DNA from: Staphylotrichum longicolle
Taxonomy: Eukaryota > Ascomycota > Sordariomycetes > Sordariales > Chaetomiaceae
Length of the DNA: 64,000 bases
Reading direction: 5' to 3'
Assembly: GCA_019096155.1 (NCBI GenBank)
Contig: JAHCVI010000003.1
Coordinates: 2,046,001-2,110,000 of the forward strand
In this document: one piece after another, positions 33,469 through 44,944 of the stretch
Layout: each line of letters starts with the position of its first letter
Numbering within the stretch: the first letter of the stretch is position 1
Program-made: the position numbers and the translations under genes
Notes under the pieces: model-generated
Seen by the model: the letters and a program-made list of their open reading frames with translations, nothing else
Databases searched by the model: none
What the model was told of the DNA's origin: nothing

Positions 33469-34919
33469 TCACTCCACTGGATCCAGCAGCTTCCCCGAGG
33501 CGAGCAAGTGATAGTCGCCCTGTAGCGTGCGCTGCAAAGGTCTCGTCCAGTCAGTTGTCATTTCGCCCCGCGCTTTAACACGCCACCGAGATTCATGGGG
33601 CCAACGTATCTCGTTGCGCAAACCGCCTTGCATGTCCCTGACCTCGGGCTCCAGCTTCTCAAGCAACGGCCAGTCGATATAGTGAGGCGCTTCCGTGTAC
33701 ATAGTCACCTGCACCCCCTGCTCCCGCCCTTTTACCCACGCGTTGAGCAGCGCGCGGTACTCGGAAACGGGGTGATCGAGTGTAACGTCGGGATGCAACA
33801 CCCACTCAACATCCTGCACCGTTGAGAGGTCAAGCTCACGCCAATCCTGCTGTCTGAAGTGGAAGTCGCGCGTGATCAACTCGTAAATGGTGAAGATGAC
33901 TGCCCTGACGTCGTCTCGAACATCCCTGAGCAGCATGTAAGCGGTGATTCGGGTCCTTGTCCGGGGATGATTTGCTCTCTCTGTCTGTACGTACATCCGT
34001 GCCCTCGGATGGCGACGGAGGAGGCAACGGGGCTGTTCGGTTGAGGATGGTGTTGGGGTTTCGGGGTTCGGGCAGTTGAGGCGCGGGTTATGGGGGCTAA
34101 CGACTAAACTTACCAGTAATGAAGGAATCCGAGGCCACGGTCTCGGCCGATTTGCGCAGCGACGTTAAAGTCGTAGAGCATGATGTTGTCTGCGTCCTCA
34201 TCGATCAACAGGTTGCGCGGGACGACATCCTGGTGGGAGATGCCGTAGCGTAAATTCAGGTCATCGACAACCTGCATGAGCTGTTTCGCCCACTTGAGTT
34301 TGAAGGGTCGGGAGGTATTGTCTTCGAGATTCCCTCCCGGAATGTAGGGTGTCGTGAAGCCGACAACGCCCCCTCGCACCTCGTCGAGCACGATGCGGTC
34401 AATCGGAACGATGTTGGGGTGACTGGGCAAGCGCACCCAGAGGTTCAACTCGTCCCACCGCTGCTCCATAAACTGCTCCTGCCAGTAATACTTGAAAACA
34501 GCCTTCTTCGTGGTCGGCGGCGTGGTGTCGGTCGACTGGTATGAGACAAGGTCGACATTGGTGATGAAGCGGTCCAGCTCCCGCAGGTCTGAGCGGAGGA
34601 TGGTCTGCACGCCTTCGGGGGCCTGGACAAGGTTCAAGCTGGGATAGCACATGGTCAAAGTCGTGTCGTCCATTAGGTCGGTCGAAACCGAGACCACATC
34701 CCCATTCGGCGCCAGATGGATAAGCGTGATATCGGGCCCGAGACTCTCGACATGTCTTTTGAAGTATCCGAGGGCCACGTCTTCTGAATCTTGCTCCTCA
34801 TCCATCCGAACGGTTATGACGCGTCGCTGGTCAACATCGCAGATTGCCCAGTCACTGGGGCCTCCGGGCTTGATAGCGCCTTGCGTGCACCAGAACCTGA
34901 AGCGATCCTCGATCGGCAT
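33469..34919 (-). CDS. Fungal protein-kinase-like protein (possible pseudokinase)
   Basis: Exons 34114-34919 and 33469-33925 join in frame (TAC TG|G GAT) across a 188-nt intron to give 420 aa. The start is ATG 34919 (MPIEDRFRF). The N-terminal 160 residues are a family-specific alpha/beta region. The kinase-like lobe has TKKAVFKYYW (VAIK-Lys position), HPNIVPIDRIV, TPYIPGGNLED (hinge), ISHQDVVPRNLLID (catalytic loop HQD with Asn at +5) and IMLYDFNVA where DFG would be. The second exon continues with DVRAVIFTIYELITRD, a segment typical of fungal 'kinase-like' orphan families. A glycine-rich loop is not apparent. Substrate and activity unknown; the DFN motif makes catalysis doubtful. Confidence 0.75.
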
Positions 34920-35909
34920 CGTGAATGTGGACGTTGATAATAAGCAGGACGTGAAGAACAACAATAGTCCCAAACAGCAGTTGCAACTGTATCAAACTCA
35001 ACAGCAGATTTTATCTGAAGCGAGTCCGGTCGTTGTTTTCGCCTCGGGGCTGATGGATGAGGAGCAATAAGGTGTTGGCAACACGGAAGCTGATGGACAG
35101 AATGCTTTAGCCGCCCGTTGGTAGCTAACTGCATGCGACCCACCCTCATGAACCAACAGTCCTGCTGTGTCTCAAATGCAGCAAAAATAGACATGGGCAT
35201 GTCTTGCAGCCACGGACATGCATGGAAAGCCAGGGGTGTCACCAACCACGACGGCCTGGCCCACAAACAAGCAATATCAGGAACCCAATTCGGCTCACAC
35301 TGATAAAAAGAACCTGGAGAGAGCGAGGGCCACGGGCACCTCTGGCATAAACTCAAAACGGTCTCGAGACCGCCAATCAAGGACAAAACCCACGCACGCG
35401 CTTTTCATTACGCCGCAAGGCCACCCCCTGAAAGCGCCTCCACGCCACATATAGGCCCATATCCAGCCTTCCTGACGCAAGGCTGGGAGGCCGCGGGACA
35501 ACCCGAATGAAGGCATCCAGAACGCACGCGGGTCTCAGACTTGTCTCAGCTTCAAGTCTACGACCATGTTGGCCTTCGATCACCCACGAAAATAACTGTT
35601 CCCAGCCGGCAGAGCGGGAGGGAGGGAGGGGGCGTAACGACGGAGGGTTTGCTGAAATAAAGTTCTATATAATAGACCCTTTCGTCCCTCGTTTGCATTT
35701 CTTATCAGGAAAGATTCTCCGTCAATACTGAGTCAAACCGTGCTGCAGTTCGGCCTCCGGCAACAACACAACAGGAGCGCATCTTTTGCCAACCAACATT
35801 TGCCAGAGATTCGGACTACATTTCTGCCCCTATAAGCCGGGGGATCTCGAGCCCTTGAGTCAGACCTTGTTCAATTCTCTATTCTCTCTCCGAACCTTCC
35901 ACGGTTACA
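34920..35909. other. Intergenic region with a TATA-like box
   Basis: About 1 kb upstream of the kinase-like gene (minus) and of the uncertain coding segment at 35910 (plus). TATATAAT at about 35666-35673 faces right and would place transcription near 35700, upstream of the ATG at 35910. No gene seen inside. Confidence 0.4.
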
Positions 35910-36646
35910 ATGGATCTGTTGCTCCCAAAACTTATTAGCCCAGGGGAGATTGATGGGAACAAAAAGAGCACTCGAATCCGCCACCCCGGAATCCACACCG
36001 ATGCTATTGCGGCTGGTATGTTTGGAAGCGCGCGTGCGGCTGCAAGTACCAAAGAGTTGACTACAAATGCGGTGCAACGTGCACCTCGACAAAAACCGTC
36101 GCGTTCTGCAGGACACCCGCCCAACCAACGAAGTGACACTCTTCGTGGTAAATGATTTCTGTGGGGATCACCCGGAAGTCTTTGTTCCGTATGGCTAGCC
36201 CCTGCTTCCTCTTCTGCGAAGTAATCATTATTAACCAAGCAGTGGGACTTGGGCCTTCCGCTTCTTGACCCGCAATTCAACCTTTTCAGATCGCCGAGTC
36301 CTATGGCAGGTGCCAGCGCTCCCAGACAGACGCCGGACCCGAGTCGAACCGCAAGCCCGGCGCCAAACGGCTCTCGGCTCGGACCAAACCTGGTGGTAAA
36401 GGCAGAGTTCCCGCTGCACAGGGACACCACCGGGGACAAAGCGGCCGACCAGCTGGCCACGCCAATGGCAATCACAGCACCGTTTCCCTCGGCTCTACCC
36501 CAGGCAGTTCGCGGCAAGCAACACCCTCGGCCCACAAGCAGCAACAGGGTCCCGCGAGCGCTCAAAAGACTAAACCAGGCCAGGCGGTGAAGGTCCCTGG
36601 CAACGGCAACGGCAACGGCAGCGGACCTGGGAGTCGCCGTATGTGA
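35910..36646 (+). CDS. Unresolved coding segment: Cys-rich piece followed by basic low-complexity piece
   Basis: Evidence for coding is compositional. Between 35954 and 36133 one frame has strong GC at third positions and reads CYCGWYVWKRACGCKYQRVD followed by YKCGATC and VAFCRTP, seven cysteines in fewer than 50 residues. It has no ATG of its own. An ATG at 35910 in another frame could join it through a 41-nt GTATGT...GAG intron (36016-36056). A later exon starting at 36290 after a good acceptor (CTTGAC branch, TTTTCAG) reads a basic Ser/Gly/Gln-rich tail. That tail ends at TGA 36644-36646, or continues through a GTATGT donor at 36639. I cannot fix the model. Such Cys-rich plus basic small proteins are common orphans in filamentous fungi. 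Function unknown. Confidence 0.35.
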
Positions 36647-37175
36647 AGCCGTGGCTGAAGTGGAAAGTCTCGCGGAATGCAATTTCGCGGTCCAGTGTAC
36701 GTCAACTTGACAGAAGAGTTCGGTTTTGAGAGCGAGGGAAGACGAGAACGGGATGACCATACAGTCACGCGGGTCGAAACTTTGATTTTTGATTGTGTTT
36801 TGGCTCGATGTTGGGCGGCATCAAGTCGCGCCAACAAAGTAAGATTTGGGCAAAGGTACTAGATAATGATAGACACCGTGAGCATGCTTTTCGAAATTTC
36901 TATCCTTGTTCTGTCTTTTACCGTCTTCGCGTCCTCTCAGGTTGCCCGGCGCTGCTGTCGGATTCGTGCATTGGCGTCCCCGGGCTTCTTTGTCTGAGTC
37001 TATGTGTTTGCCCATGCCGATTGTGCGAGCATACGGGGCGTCCTGCGCCGGAAACGGTCATTGATCGGTCCGCCTCGGTACCAAGGTGCAGAGATACATT
37101 TGTCCGGTCTTAGATGCAGTTATCTTCTGAAATTTCTCAAAAACGATATGTAATAGCCTGACCATCCGGCGTCTT
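36647..37175. other. Stretch between uncertain exons
   Basis: About 530 bases that could be intergenic or one or two long introns joining the pieces at 36.3 and 37.2 kb. A polypyrimidine tract followed by TCTCAG at about 36932-36940 is a possible acceptor. Nothing decisive. Confidence 0.3.
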
Positions 37176-38792
37176 GTGCGAAAGCACCTCTCACAACATC
37201 CCAAGATTAAGTTGGGCTTGTGCTCGTTCATTGGACCGGATAGCAAAACAGAGACTGATATTGTTTCTCCTTTGTCTCCCCCGAGCCCTGACCGACCATT
37301 CAGGCAGACTGTCGGGCATCAAACGAACCCGGGTGTCCTCCTCAGCGCAGGCAGAACCGGGACAACACCTGGCACTCACCAAGACATATTCGTAGACTCG
37401 TCAAGCCCTTCACCACCATGTTGGGCCGGGCCCTCCACCGCCGCAGAAGCTACCCCTATTTCAGCGGTGCCAGCTCACGCAGGGCTGATCGAGGCCGCTG
37501 CAGACCTGTTGGTGCTCGGCTTGGGACGCGGTCACCCCGAGTACCCCTACTTGAGAAGCGCCGTGACGGTCTTCAACAAGATACGGGAGGACAACGCCGT
37601 GTACTGGGTCAGCTTCGTTCGCAACCACGCCTTGAAGTGGAGGCACCAAGCCTACACGTGGCTCCGCACTCTTGTGACGCACCTGGAGAGAACGGTCGAG
37701 AAGGGGGGAACGCGACGGCGCAGGACTAGAACTACGCCGGTGCACCCTAGCGTGAGATGGGGTTCCGAGTTCCGAGCTTCCAGCAACTGCTCGGACACGC
37801 ACCGGGGCAGCAGTTGGGATCCAGCAGAGACCGGCAGCACCGGACTCAGACCCTGTCCCAACTGCTCGGCAGCCTCGGGTTATCGGACGATGCGCGTCAA
37901 CAAGCCTTCGCTGTGACCCGGTCCGTCTCGCTCCCTAATCTTTTGGACGGCTCTTATCACGACTTGGGTCTCAGCATGGACACCGACGGTATTTGCACGA
38001 CCCGGGCGCGCTTCTTCCTGAATGCACTGGCCGTCGGCGAGTGCAAGAATAACCAGACTACCATGGCGGTATGGGTTCCCCAAGAGATAACGTATCGTTT
38101 CCCACCAGGCAATTCCACCCCAGAGAACTACTTGGCTGCCATCAGGGCTGTCGTGTGCGATTCGGAAGAGCTCCTGTCGTCCCTGGCCGCCGCGGTCGAG
38201 CGGGTGAGGGGCCGTGTGAGGATCGCCGTTGAGGGACGGGGCGGCATCTCGCTGCGCGAACGAATCATTGGCCCGCAACTTCAAGGATGGTATCGCACGG
38301 CGAATGGCCACAGTCGATCGTGCCCTTGACGTCTTCTAAGGCCTCCGCTCGTCAATGGCGCTGCACCAGCAGATGCTGGCTACCCTGGCGACTAGAATGC
38401 AGCGCATCTGCAGTCTCCAGGACGAGGTGCGAGACCGTCTTCGTCTGCTGCCGTATGACCGGTCCGCCTGGTGGCAGCTCTATCGGGAGCGATGCGCAGC
38501 CAGGGAGGCCGTCGGGCTGGCCTTTGTCACCTTCCCCGCAGCCCAGGACACAGTGGCACATATCCGAGAGGCAATGGCACGGCTGGACGCGCAGACGGAG
38601 CCGCTGATGGACGAGCGGGGTTTCAGCGAGGCATACGGGCGGTTCCGAAGCGAGGCACTTGCCGGCTGGGAGCGGAGGCTTGGCTTGGATGGGGGACGTC
38701 AACAGTACGGGCACCCTGAAGAGCTCGAGACCACTGAGTCCAGAGAAACAGAGGAAAAGGGGGAAGAGAAGGCGAAAAGAGAAACAGCATAA
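37176..38792 (+). pseudogene. Hypothetical protein gene in three reading-frame pieces, decayed or mis-modelled
   Basis: Three adjacent frames read as protein. Piece one is 37176-37694 (AGLIEAAADLLVLGLGRGHP, then YWVSFVRNHALKWRH), with no ATG. Piece two is 37757-38203 (SFQQLLGH, LLGSLGLSDDARQQAFAVTR). Piece three is 38286-38792 (RRMATVDRALDVF, then SSMALHQQMLATLATRMQRI, acidic Glu-rich end). Introns 37695-37756 and 38204-38285 would join them in phase, but both have weak branch sites. Piece three contains an in-frame TAA at 38337-38339, after which an ATG at 38355 restarts. Either a further exon boundary is missing or the gene is broken. It could also be the 3' part of the segment beginning at 35910. 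I recognise no family; the pieces look helical and soluble. Confidence 0.4.
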
Positions 38793-39708
38793 GAAGAGAG
38801 ATGGGAAAAAAGCTAAACCTGCTTTCCAAGTTCTATCCCACGGCGCTCCAAGAAGCAAGCAAACTGGTGAGACGGAACTTCGAGACGAGTCGTTGGTAAC
38901 AAGACGCGAGACTGCACCGGCGTTGCCCATCCGGACTGTCAGGGGCTATCAGTGGTTGTTTTACGAACCCCCCAAAACAGGTCCGATGAAGGAGCTACTT
39001 TACTCACTAATAAACAAGCAACAACAACGCCAGTCCGATTACCATTTCTTTAGTAACACCCTCTGCGGCGATTGGACCGTCCCCCCACGGCTTGGCCTTC
39101 TTTTCCCATCTCCGGGGGCCGTGTTGTTGGGGTCATGGTTACGCAACACAAGCAGAGCCTCAACTCCCCGGCCCCCCGTCCCATCGCCTCTCCGGTTTCT
39201 TCATTCATGCCGGGCAGGGCCGGGTTCTCGATCGAGGTGGTATGAGGCACGCTGAGCCAATGGAGCCGGCAGCGGGCTGGTCCCGGAGCGTGGGGATTGG
39301 CCGCTGGCGGATGCAACACAGACCAGATGACCGCAAATTCCCCAATCAAGTTTGCCCTTGTTATCTGCACGTCTTTAGCCCCGCCATGTGCAATTTCAAA
39401 CTCTCTGACCTGCTCGGGCCAGATTGAGGCTCTGCGGCATTACACGGTGCCGACGCCGACTGCTCACTGCTCCGGGGAGACACTGCTGGATTGAGGCTCT
39501 GCGCGTCGAGGAATATTTAACCCGTAAAGATTCTTGGGGGAGGGAGAATAGATTGTGGACCCTTAGACTACTACACAGCGCCTTCGCCAGGATTTGATCC
39601 AGCTCTGAGTACTCGCCTAACCTTTCGGTTGTCAAGCACCACTTACACCAGAACCACATACTTAACCCTAACCCAACCCCTGAATCTGCCCCTGTCTCTC
39701 TTTCCACA
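38793..39708. promoter_or_regulatory. Upstream region of the TauD-like gene
   Basis: About 900 bases with no recognised gene. The right end holds the TauD-like promoter and leader, including the telomere-like motif just before the ATG. Confidence 0.4.
39663..39674. promoter_or_regulatory. Telomere-repeat-like motif in 5' leader
   Basis: TAACCCTAACCC, two units of the vertebrate/fungal telomere repeat on the complementary strand, lies 35 bases before the ATG of the TauD-like gene. Similar words occur at 49778-49787 (in an intron) and 61667-61677. Confidence 0.5.
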
Positions 39709-41191
39709 ATGGCCTGTCCTCTGATCTCTAGCGAAACTGGCACTCTCCAGACAGCTAGGGAGGTCATCGATGAGGCCTCTAGACCCGACATCTCGTGGAT
39801 TCCCTCGCTCAAAGTGTTCAAGGACCGAGTCGAGAGACCCAAGGCCCTCTACCCAGACCGCCGCACCACCGTTCCCACAGGATGGCCCGCCCAGATCAAC
39901 GCAGCCCGGGCTTGGGCCGGCGCTGACTTCAAGTCAGAGGATGACTACGTCCTTTACTTTAGCGCCGAGGACGTGACGGAGATTGAAGCTGGCCTTGCTC
40001 ACTTCAAAGGTTAGTGATGTTGCACCGCACCCGCCCCTGACTAACACCGCTGTGGACTAACGTGTATCCACCACAACTGAAGCCCTCCCCGGTAACCTCC
40101 GTCCTGACGATGTCAGTCCAACAACATTTCCGCTCCCAAACCTGGGCAGCCGGCTGGTTCAGGCCTCCGAGACCATCCACAATGGCCGCGGCTTCGTTGT
40201 GCTTCGCGGTCTGCAGCCCGACAGGTACTCCAACTTCGACAACATCCTCCTCTATCTTGGCGTCACGAGCTACATTGCAGAGAGACGCGGAATGCAGGAC
40301 TTTGATGGACGAATGATTCGTGAGTCCAGCCCGCATAGCGGTGTTTGCAAGTGGCCTTTCTTAGGTACTCATGCTCACGGACATCTCTGCAGTGCACATC
40401 CAAGCCGTCCTCGAAGACGTCAAGAAGCACGGCGCCATGCCCAACTCGCCCTACGTCACCCGCGCCCAGCCCTTCCACACCGACCTTTGCGACGTTCTGT
40501 CCATGTACGCCCTCAACGTTGCCGCGTACGGCGGTGAATCCTTTCTCGCCTCGTCGGCCAAGATCTACAACGAGCTGGCCCAGACCCGCCCCGACATTAT
40601 CGAAGTCCTCGCGAAGGACGACTGGGTCTTTGATGAGTGCGTTTGTTTCTTCGTCCTCGCCCTTTTCACTTGCCCCTCATATAAGCGTCTCCTAACCACA
40701 ACCTTCGGCACAACACAGATTCTGGCAAGGCCAATACCACACGCGGCCCTCCTCTACAACTTCCCCTCGCACGGCCCGGGCTTCCAGTTCTCGCGCCGCC
40801 GCTGACGGGCGCGCACTTCTCGCCGCACCACCCGTCGGTGCCCGCCATGACGGAGCTTCAGGCCGAGGCGCTCGACGCCGTCTACTTCCTGGCCAAGCAG
40901 CACGCGGTCGAGGTGCGGCTGCGCAAGGGCGACATGCTGCTGTTCAACAACTTCGCCATGCTGCACGCGCGCAGCGGGTTCGCCGACGACGAGGCCCAAG
41001 GGCTCAAGCGGCACATGCTGCGGCTGTGGCTGCGCAACGAGCGGCGCATGTGGACGACGCCGCGCGAGCTGGAGCGCATCAGCTGGGAGTGCTACGGCGA
41101 CCACAAGTGGCGCAAGGAGCTGAGCGTGTGGGACATTGAGAGGAGCCCGCCCGAGCTGAGGGTGAAGCATCGTCGCGCGAGCTGTGCTTGA
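39709..41191 (+). CDS. TauD-like Fe(II)/2-oxoglutarate dioxygenase with frameshifts in last exon
   Basis: Exons 39709-40009, 40083-40319, 40393-40636 and 40719-41191. The first three join cleanly. Marks include RGFVVLRGLQPDRYSNFDNI, the HxD iron ligands in RAQPFHTDLCDVLSMY, a GESFLASSAKIYNEL helix, and near the end KGDMLLFNNFAMLHAR and KRHMLRLWLRNER, where the distal His and the 2-oxoglutarate Arg are expected. The last exon reads HTRP, then LLYNFPSHGPGFQFSRR, then PLTGAHFSPHH in three successive frames. One base appears missing next to the CCC at about 40746-40748 and one near 40800-40803. An alternative acceptor at 40728-40729 would remove the first problem but not the second. If intact, about 418 aa. 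Probably a sequence error rather than a dead gene. The substrate is unknown. Confidence 0.7.
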
Positions 41192-42178
41192 GAATGATTT
41201 GTGTCTGGCAGGTTTGTTCCTGTTTCGTCTGCTTCCATGCCTTCTTGAACGCGCCTGTTTCTTGAACACTTCGCTCGTTGCTAGTCTCCGATTGTCACTC
41301 GAGATTACCTGACAGCTCGGGCCCTTCGAATTGTCTCTCCTTTTCTTCTTCTCTTGACACCATGTGTCCACAAGCTATTAGCATGCGGGGCAAGCTATAA
41401 CTGCTTGCTTCAGCATTCGCACAATGGAATGAGTTTACGTTCGGCTGCTTGATCTCTACAAATGTCCATGGCCCCTTGATGTAATTCAGAACCAAATGAT
41501 TCTGATACTTGCCCTACATTTCCCCAACTCCGCCGGCAAGCCCCATCAACGAATACAACAACAGCCACTTCGTACGAAAGACACTCTGTAACCATGATAA
41601 CCGCAGCCGCTCGATTTGCGGCTGTGCCGGAGCTTATCATTTTGTGTCGTGCGCCATGGGTTTTACTCCGTCCTCTTGCAACATGTCCCTCTTGGCCGAC
41701 TTGTGCGAGGGAAACAGGGCATCACTCCATCAAGCGGCGTTGACACACAGCACCATGATTGACTCGTCGTCAACACAACTTCATCGCCCACTCAAACCCC
41801 ATTACACGATCTCGGTCATTCTCCCACGCAACAAGTAGTACCAATATCGATTAGTTATTATTACCCCACATCGTATAGATGGCCCAGGTCTGCCACATAC
41901 GCCTCTAAATCGAACCCCATCATCTCTCGCACGTCCTTTTCCCAGCCCTTGTATGTCTAGATGACCATCCATGCAACGCCTTCAACAGGTCAGAACTGGA
42001 CCAAAGAAAGCCCTACCACCCTCAAACTCCCAGACAAAGCCCAACTCAAACCAAACCAGCTACATTATTCGTACATGTCATCTCACACCCCAAGGAAAAT
42101 TCCATCATTCCTCAGCAAGGACTACCCATGCCACTGGCAAACACTGGTATACTCTCTCCCCTTGGCCATCGATATCCC
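41192..42178. other. Convergent intergenic region, nothing recognised
   Basis: About 1 kb between the TauD-like stop and the zinc-cluster gene's stop. No motif-bearing frame. It presumably holds both 3' UTRs. Confidence 0.45.
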
Positions 42179-44944
42179 CTACTCTCCATCCTCATCGAGC
42201 TCTTCCACGACATGCACGGGTGACGTATCAAAATCCCCGTAGAAGAGTTGACCTGCCCAGTGCAGCGTCTTTCCGTATTTATGCGTGGCGCGCAGGTTGA
42301 GAACTTCCTCTTCTATTCGTCGAGTCAGCTCCCCGCTAGATCAAAGAAGATGTAAAACGGGACAGTACCTCTCGACGCAATCATTGCCTGCGTTCTCTTC
42401 ATAAATTGGACTTGCTGCTGGTCGAGTTTGGCCATGGCCGCCACCTTGGGCGACGACCAATCCAGTCTCAGCGGCGCGGATCCGTTGCAGACAAAGTGGA
42501 AGCGGGCGAGGATGGACTTGGCGGTATGGAAAACCCCTTCGAGAAAGGGGATGTTGGAGTATTTGCCCTGTCAGGCAATATCAGTATACCGTGTTTGTGC
42601 AAGCAGGAAAACGTGCCAAGGCTTACCGGCATCGTGTGTGTCCTCGCATGGTCTGCTGAATGCTTTGCCAGATGCTCGATATGGCTGAGCAGGATGAAGG
42701 CCGACAGGTAGACCTCCCACCACGCCTCGGGTTTTGCAGGTGTGATCAGCTGCTCGAACTTTTCGACAACGACTGCACGTAAGGGGTTCAACATGTGCTG
42801 GATGACGATCTGATCCAGTTGCGTGTCCATAATAGGTGGAATGGGGACTTTTCCGTGGTGAGGGCTGGAGGTATCTTGGATCCGGGAAACACCAAGTGTG
42901 TCATCTCCGCACATTTCCCATGGAGTCTCGATGACGCGTGAGATGGCCCAGAGGTCGAGAGCGTCGGCGACCAGAGAATTCTGCGGTGAAAACGTCAGCT
43001 TCGGAAACGAAATAAAGACACCAGGAAAGCAAAGATACATACCGGGTTCGCCTTTGCATACCCCATCGCCGTGCTGACAGTCATCCACGCAAGCTCATCG
43101 TCCTTCTCAAGGGACCGTAGATATGACCACTTGGCTGCGGAGACGTACTGTCGGAGGTGTGCGTCGACTTTGGGGATGTTTGTTAAACAAAAGGTTGGCA
43201 TGCTGAGCTCGTGGGACTGTCCTGTGCTATCGTGCCATGTGTACGAGGTGACATCATCAGGCAAGGGGTTGAACTCCGAGACGTAAACGGTCAACTGGTG
43301 GGACCCGATATGTTGTGTGAGTTTCAACGTTCTCACGGACACTTCCGGCTCGGATAGGTCTTGGAGATCGTAGACCAGACGTCGCTTCGTAAAGAAGGGC
43401 TCGTTAGACGCGGGACCTTGATGCCCATCAGCTGACGTGAACTTGGGAACGGAACAGGAAACCATGGGACGATCACCCGGTCGCAGGATAAGGATAGAGG
43501 TTACTCACCCGACCGAAAAAAGAGGATGTCCTCAAGCGTGGCCTTGAAACAGGGGAGTCGAGGGGCGTTCTTGTAGAGCTTGGTAGCGGCACAAAGGGTA
43601 CAGCTGACGTAAAGACTCTGCTGGTGAGCGAGATCGCACTTGAGAAAGAAGTCAGCGCATGGATTTGTTGCCTGCCTGACGAGGGAATCGAACCTGTCTC
43701 TTTGATTTTTTGCATCTGGAACACACCCCCTCCCTCCTCGCCTGAGCCGTGCGCTGACGCTTTTCCTCGCTAAACACAGCCCTTGTCTTGACCCGGTTCC
43801 CAAAGGTCATCATGGTTCCCTTGACCTCTCCATGGTCATCGTGAACCAAGACCTTACGGAGCGTCTTGGAAGCCATCCCTTGGGGTGTGATATCGTCAAA
43901 AGCCGGTCGTTTCTTCGACGTCTTTGCCTCTGAGCCATCGCCCGGGTTATACTGGACGATGGCCAAGGGGCTTGACGAGCGTTTCGGTGTCCGCCCTGGA
44001 GGCCGTGATTTCGGTGGCGAGGGGTAAGGGCCAGCAGGATTGGGCACTGAAGGCAGTATCGAGACCCGTCGTTCATGCTCATCACTGGCGGCGGTTCGGC
44101 GCTCGTGTGGAGTCGGCGAGAGCGAGTGGTACGGCGCAGGCCATGACGGTACAGCGTAGTTGATCGGAGACGGCCGTGAGTCGTAGTCGCTGCGCTGGAA
44201 TTTGAAGGAGTCAAACGTAGTGTCAAAATCACGCGGGCTTGGTGGAAAGAGAGCACCGGCACCAGGGTCGGTGTTGAGGCCGGTGGTGCCCGCTGCGGTC
44301 CATTGAGGATCGGCTGCCGAAGATGGCGGGAAAGGTTCAAACACCGTCTCGGGGGCGCCCAAGGCTGAAAGAAATCCTAAAGTTCTGGTGTTCCCCAGGG
44401 TTCGTTGCGCAGGATAGGGGCCATCTGGGGCTGAATCAACAGGAAGGCTACCCCAGTTCCCAGAGTCACCGAGGCCAGCACGACCAGCCCCATCAACGTC
44501 AGCCCGACGTTGGGAGGACAACGATGTCTTAGAGGATCTGGCTGGTGGGCGGGATGCGGCATTCGCTTCGAATAGCCGGGCGATTCTACTTAGGTCCGCC
44601 GGGGGAACAGGAGCGGCTATCTGGGCCGCGACCGGAGCAGGCCATCTCAGATCTGCAGCGGGAAGGGGGGTGGGCGTCGGGTTGATGCCGGCGCCGACCC
44701 GAGAGGCGGCGCGAGCAGCCTGCGATCCGCAAGTCGGCGGACTAACAATGGTGTGGCGGGTGCTCGGATTGGCGGGGGCGTTTCCGGCGTTGCGGTTCGA
44801 GTGGTGGTCCGGCTCTTGTTGGGAACTGAAGATGGACTCGAGGGAGAAGACACCAAACGCGGGGTCCCAGCTCGACTCGGCGACGGGATCTCCTTCGACT
44901 CTAAAGAGAAACGCGGCAGCGGAGTCTGCGCTGGGGTATTCCAT
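42179..44944 (-). CDS. Zn2Cys6-type fungal transcription factor
   Basis: Six exons, with introns 43639-43693, 43417-43508, 42981-43042, 42568-42626 and 42313-42368, give 813 aa with all phases consistent. The first 400 residues are Pro/Ser-rich and disordered, with a basic KKRPAFDD-like patch that may be a nuclear signal. The cluster GVCSRCKKSKRQC spans residues 406-418. With later cysteines at 430, 433 and 447 it makes C-X2-C-X6-C-X11-C-X2-C-X13-C, a zinc-cluster pattern with a long last spacing, split by an intron just before the third Cys. The C-terminal 360 residues are a helical regulatory region (YLRSLEKDDELAWMTVSTAM, AWWEVYLSAFILLSHIEHLA) and end in EELDEDGE. Zinc-cluster proteins bind DNA in the nucleus. 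The cluster lies in mid-protein, not at the usual N-terminus. Targets unknown. Confidence 0.85.

Noticed and set aside
36340..36385. Second box-B-like word on the minus strand (GGTTCGACTC)
   Set aside because: No matching A box or acceptor stem upstream; it lies in a likely coding segment.
43665..43705. tRNA box-B-like word on the minus strand (GGTTCGATTCC)
   Set aside because: No A box, no acceptor-stem pairing and no cloverleaf around it. It overlaps the end of a zinc-cluster exon and its intron.
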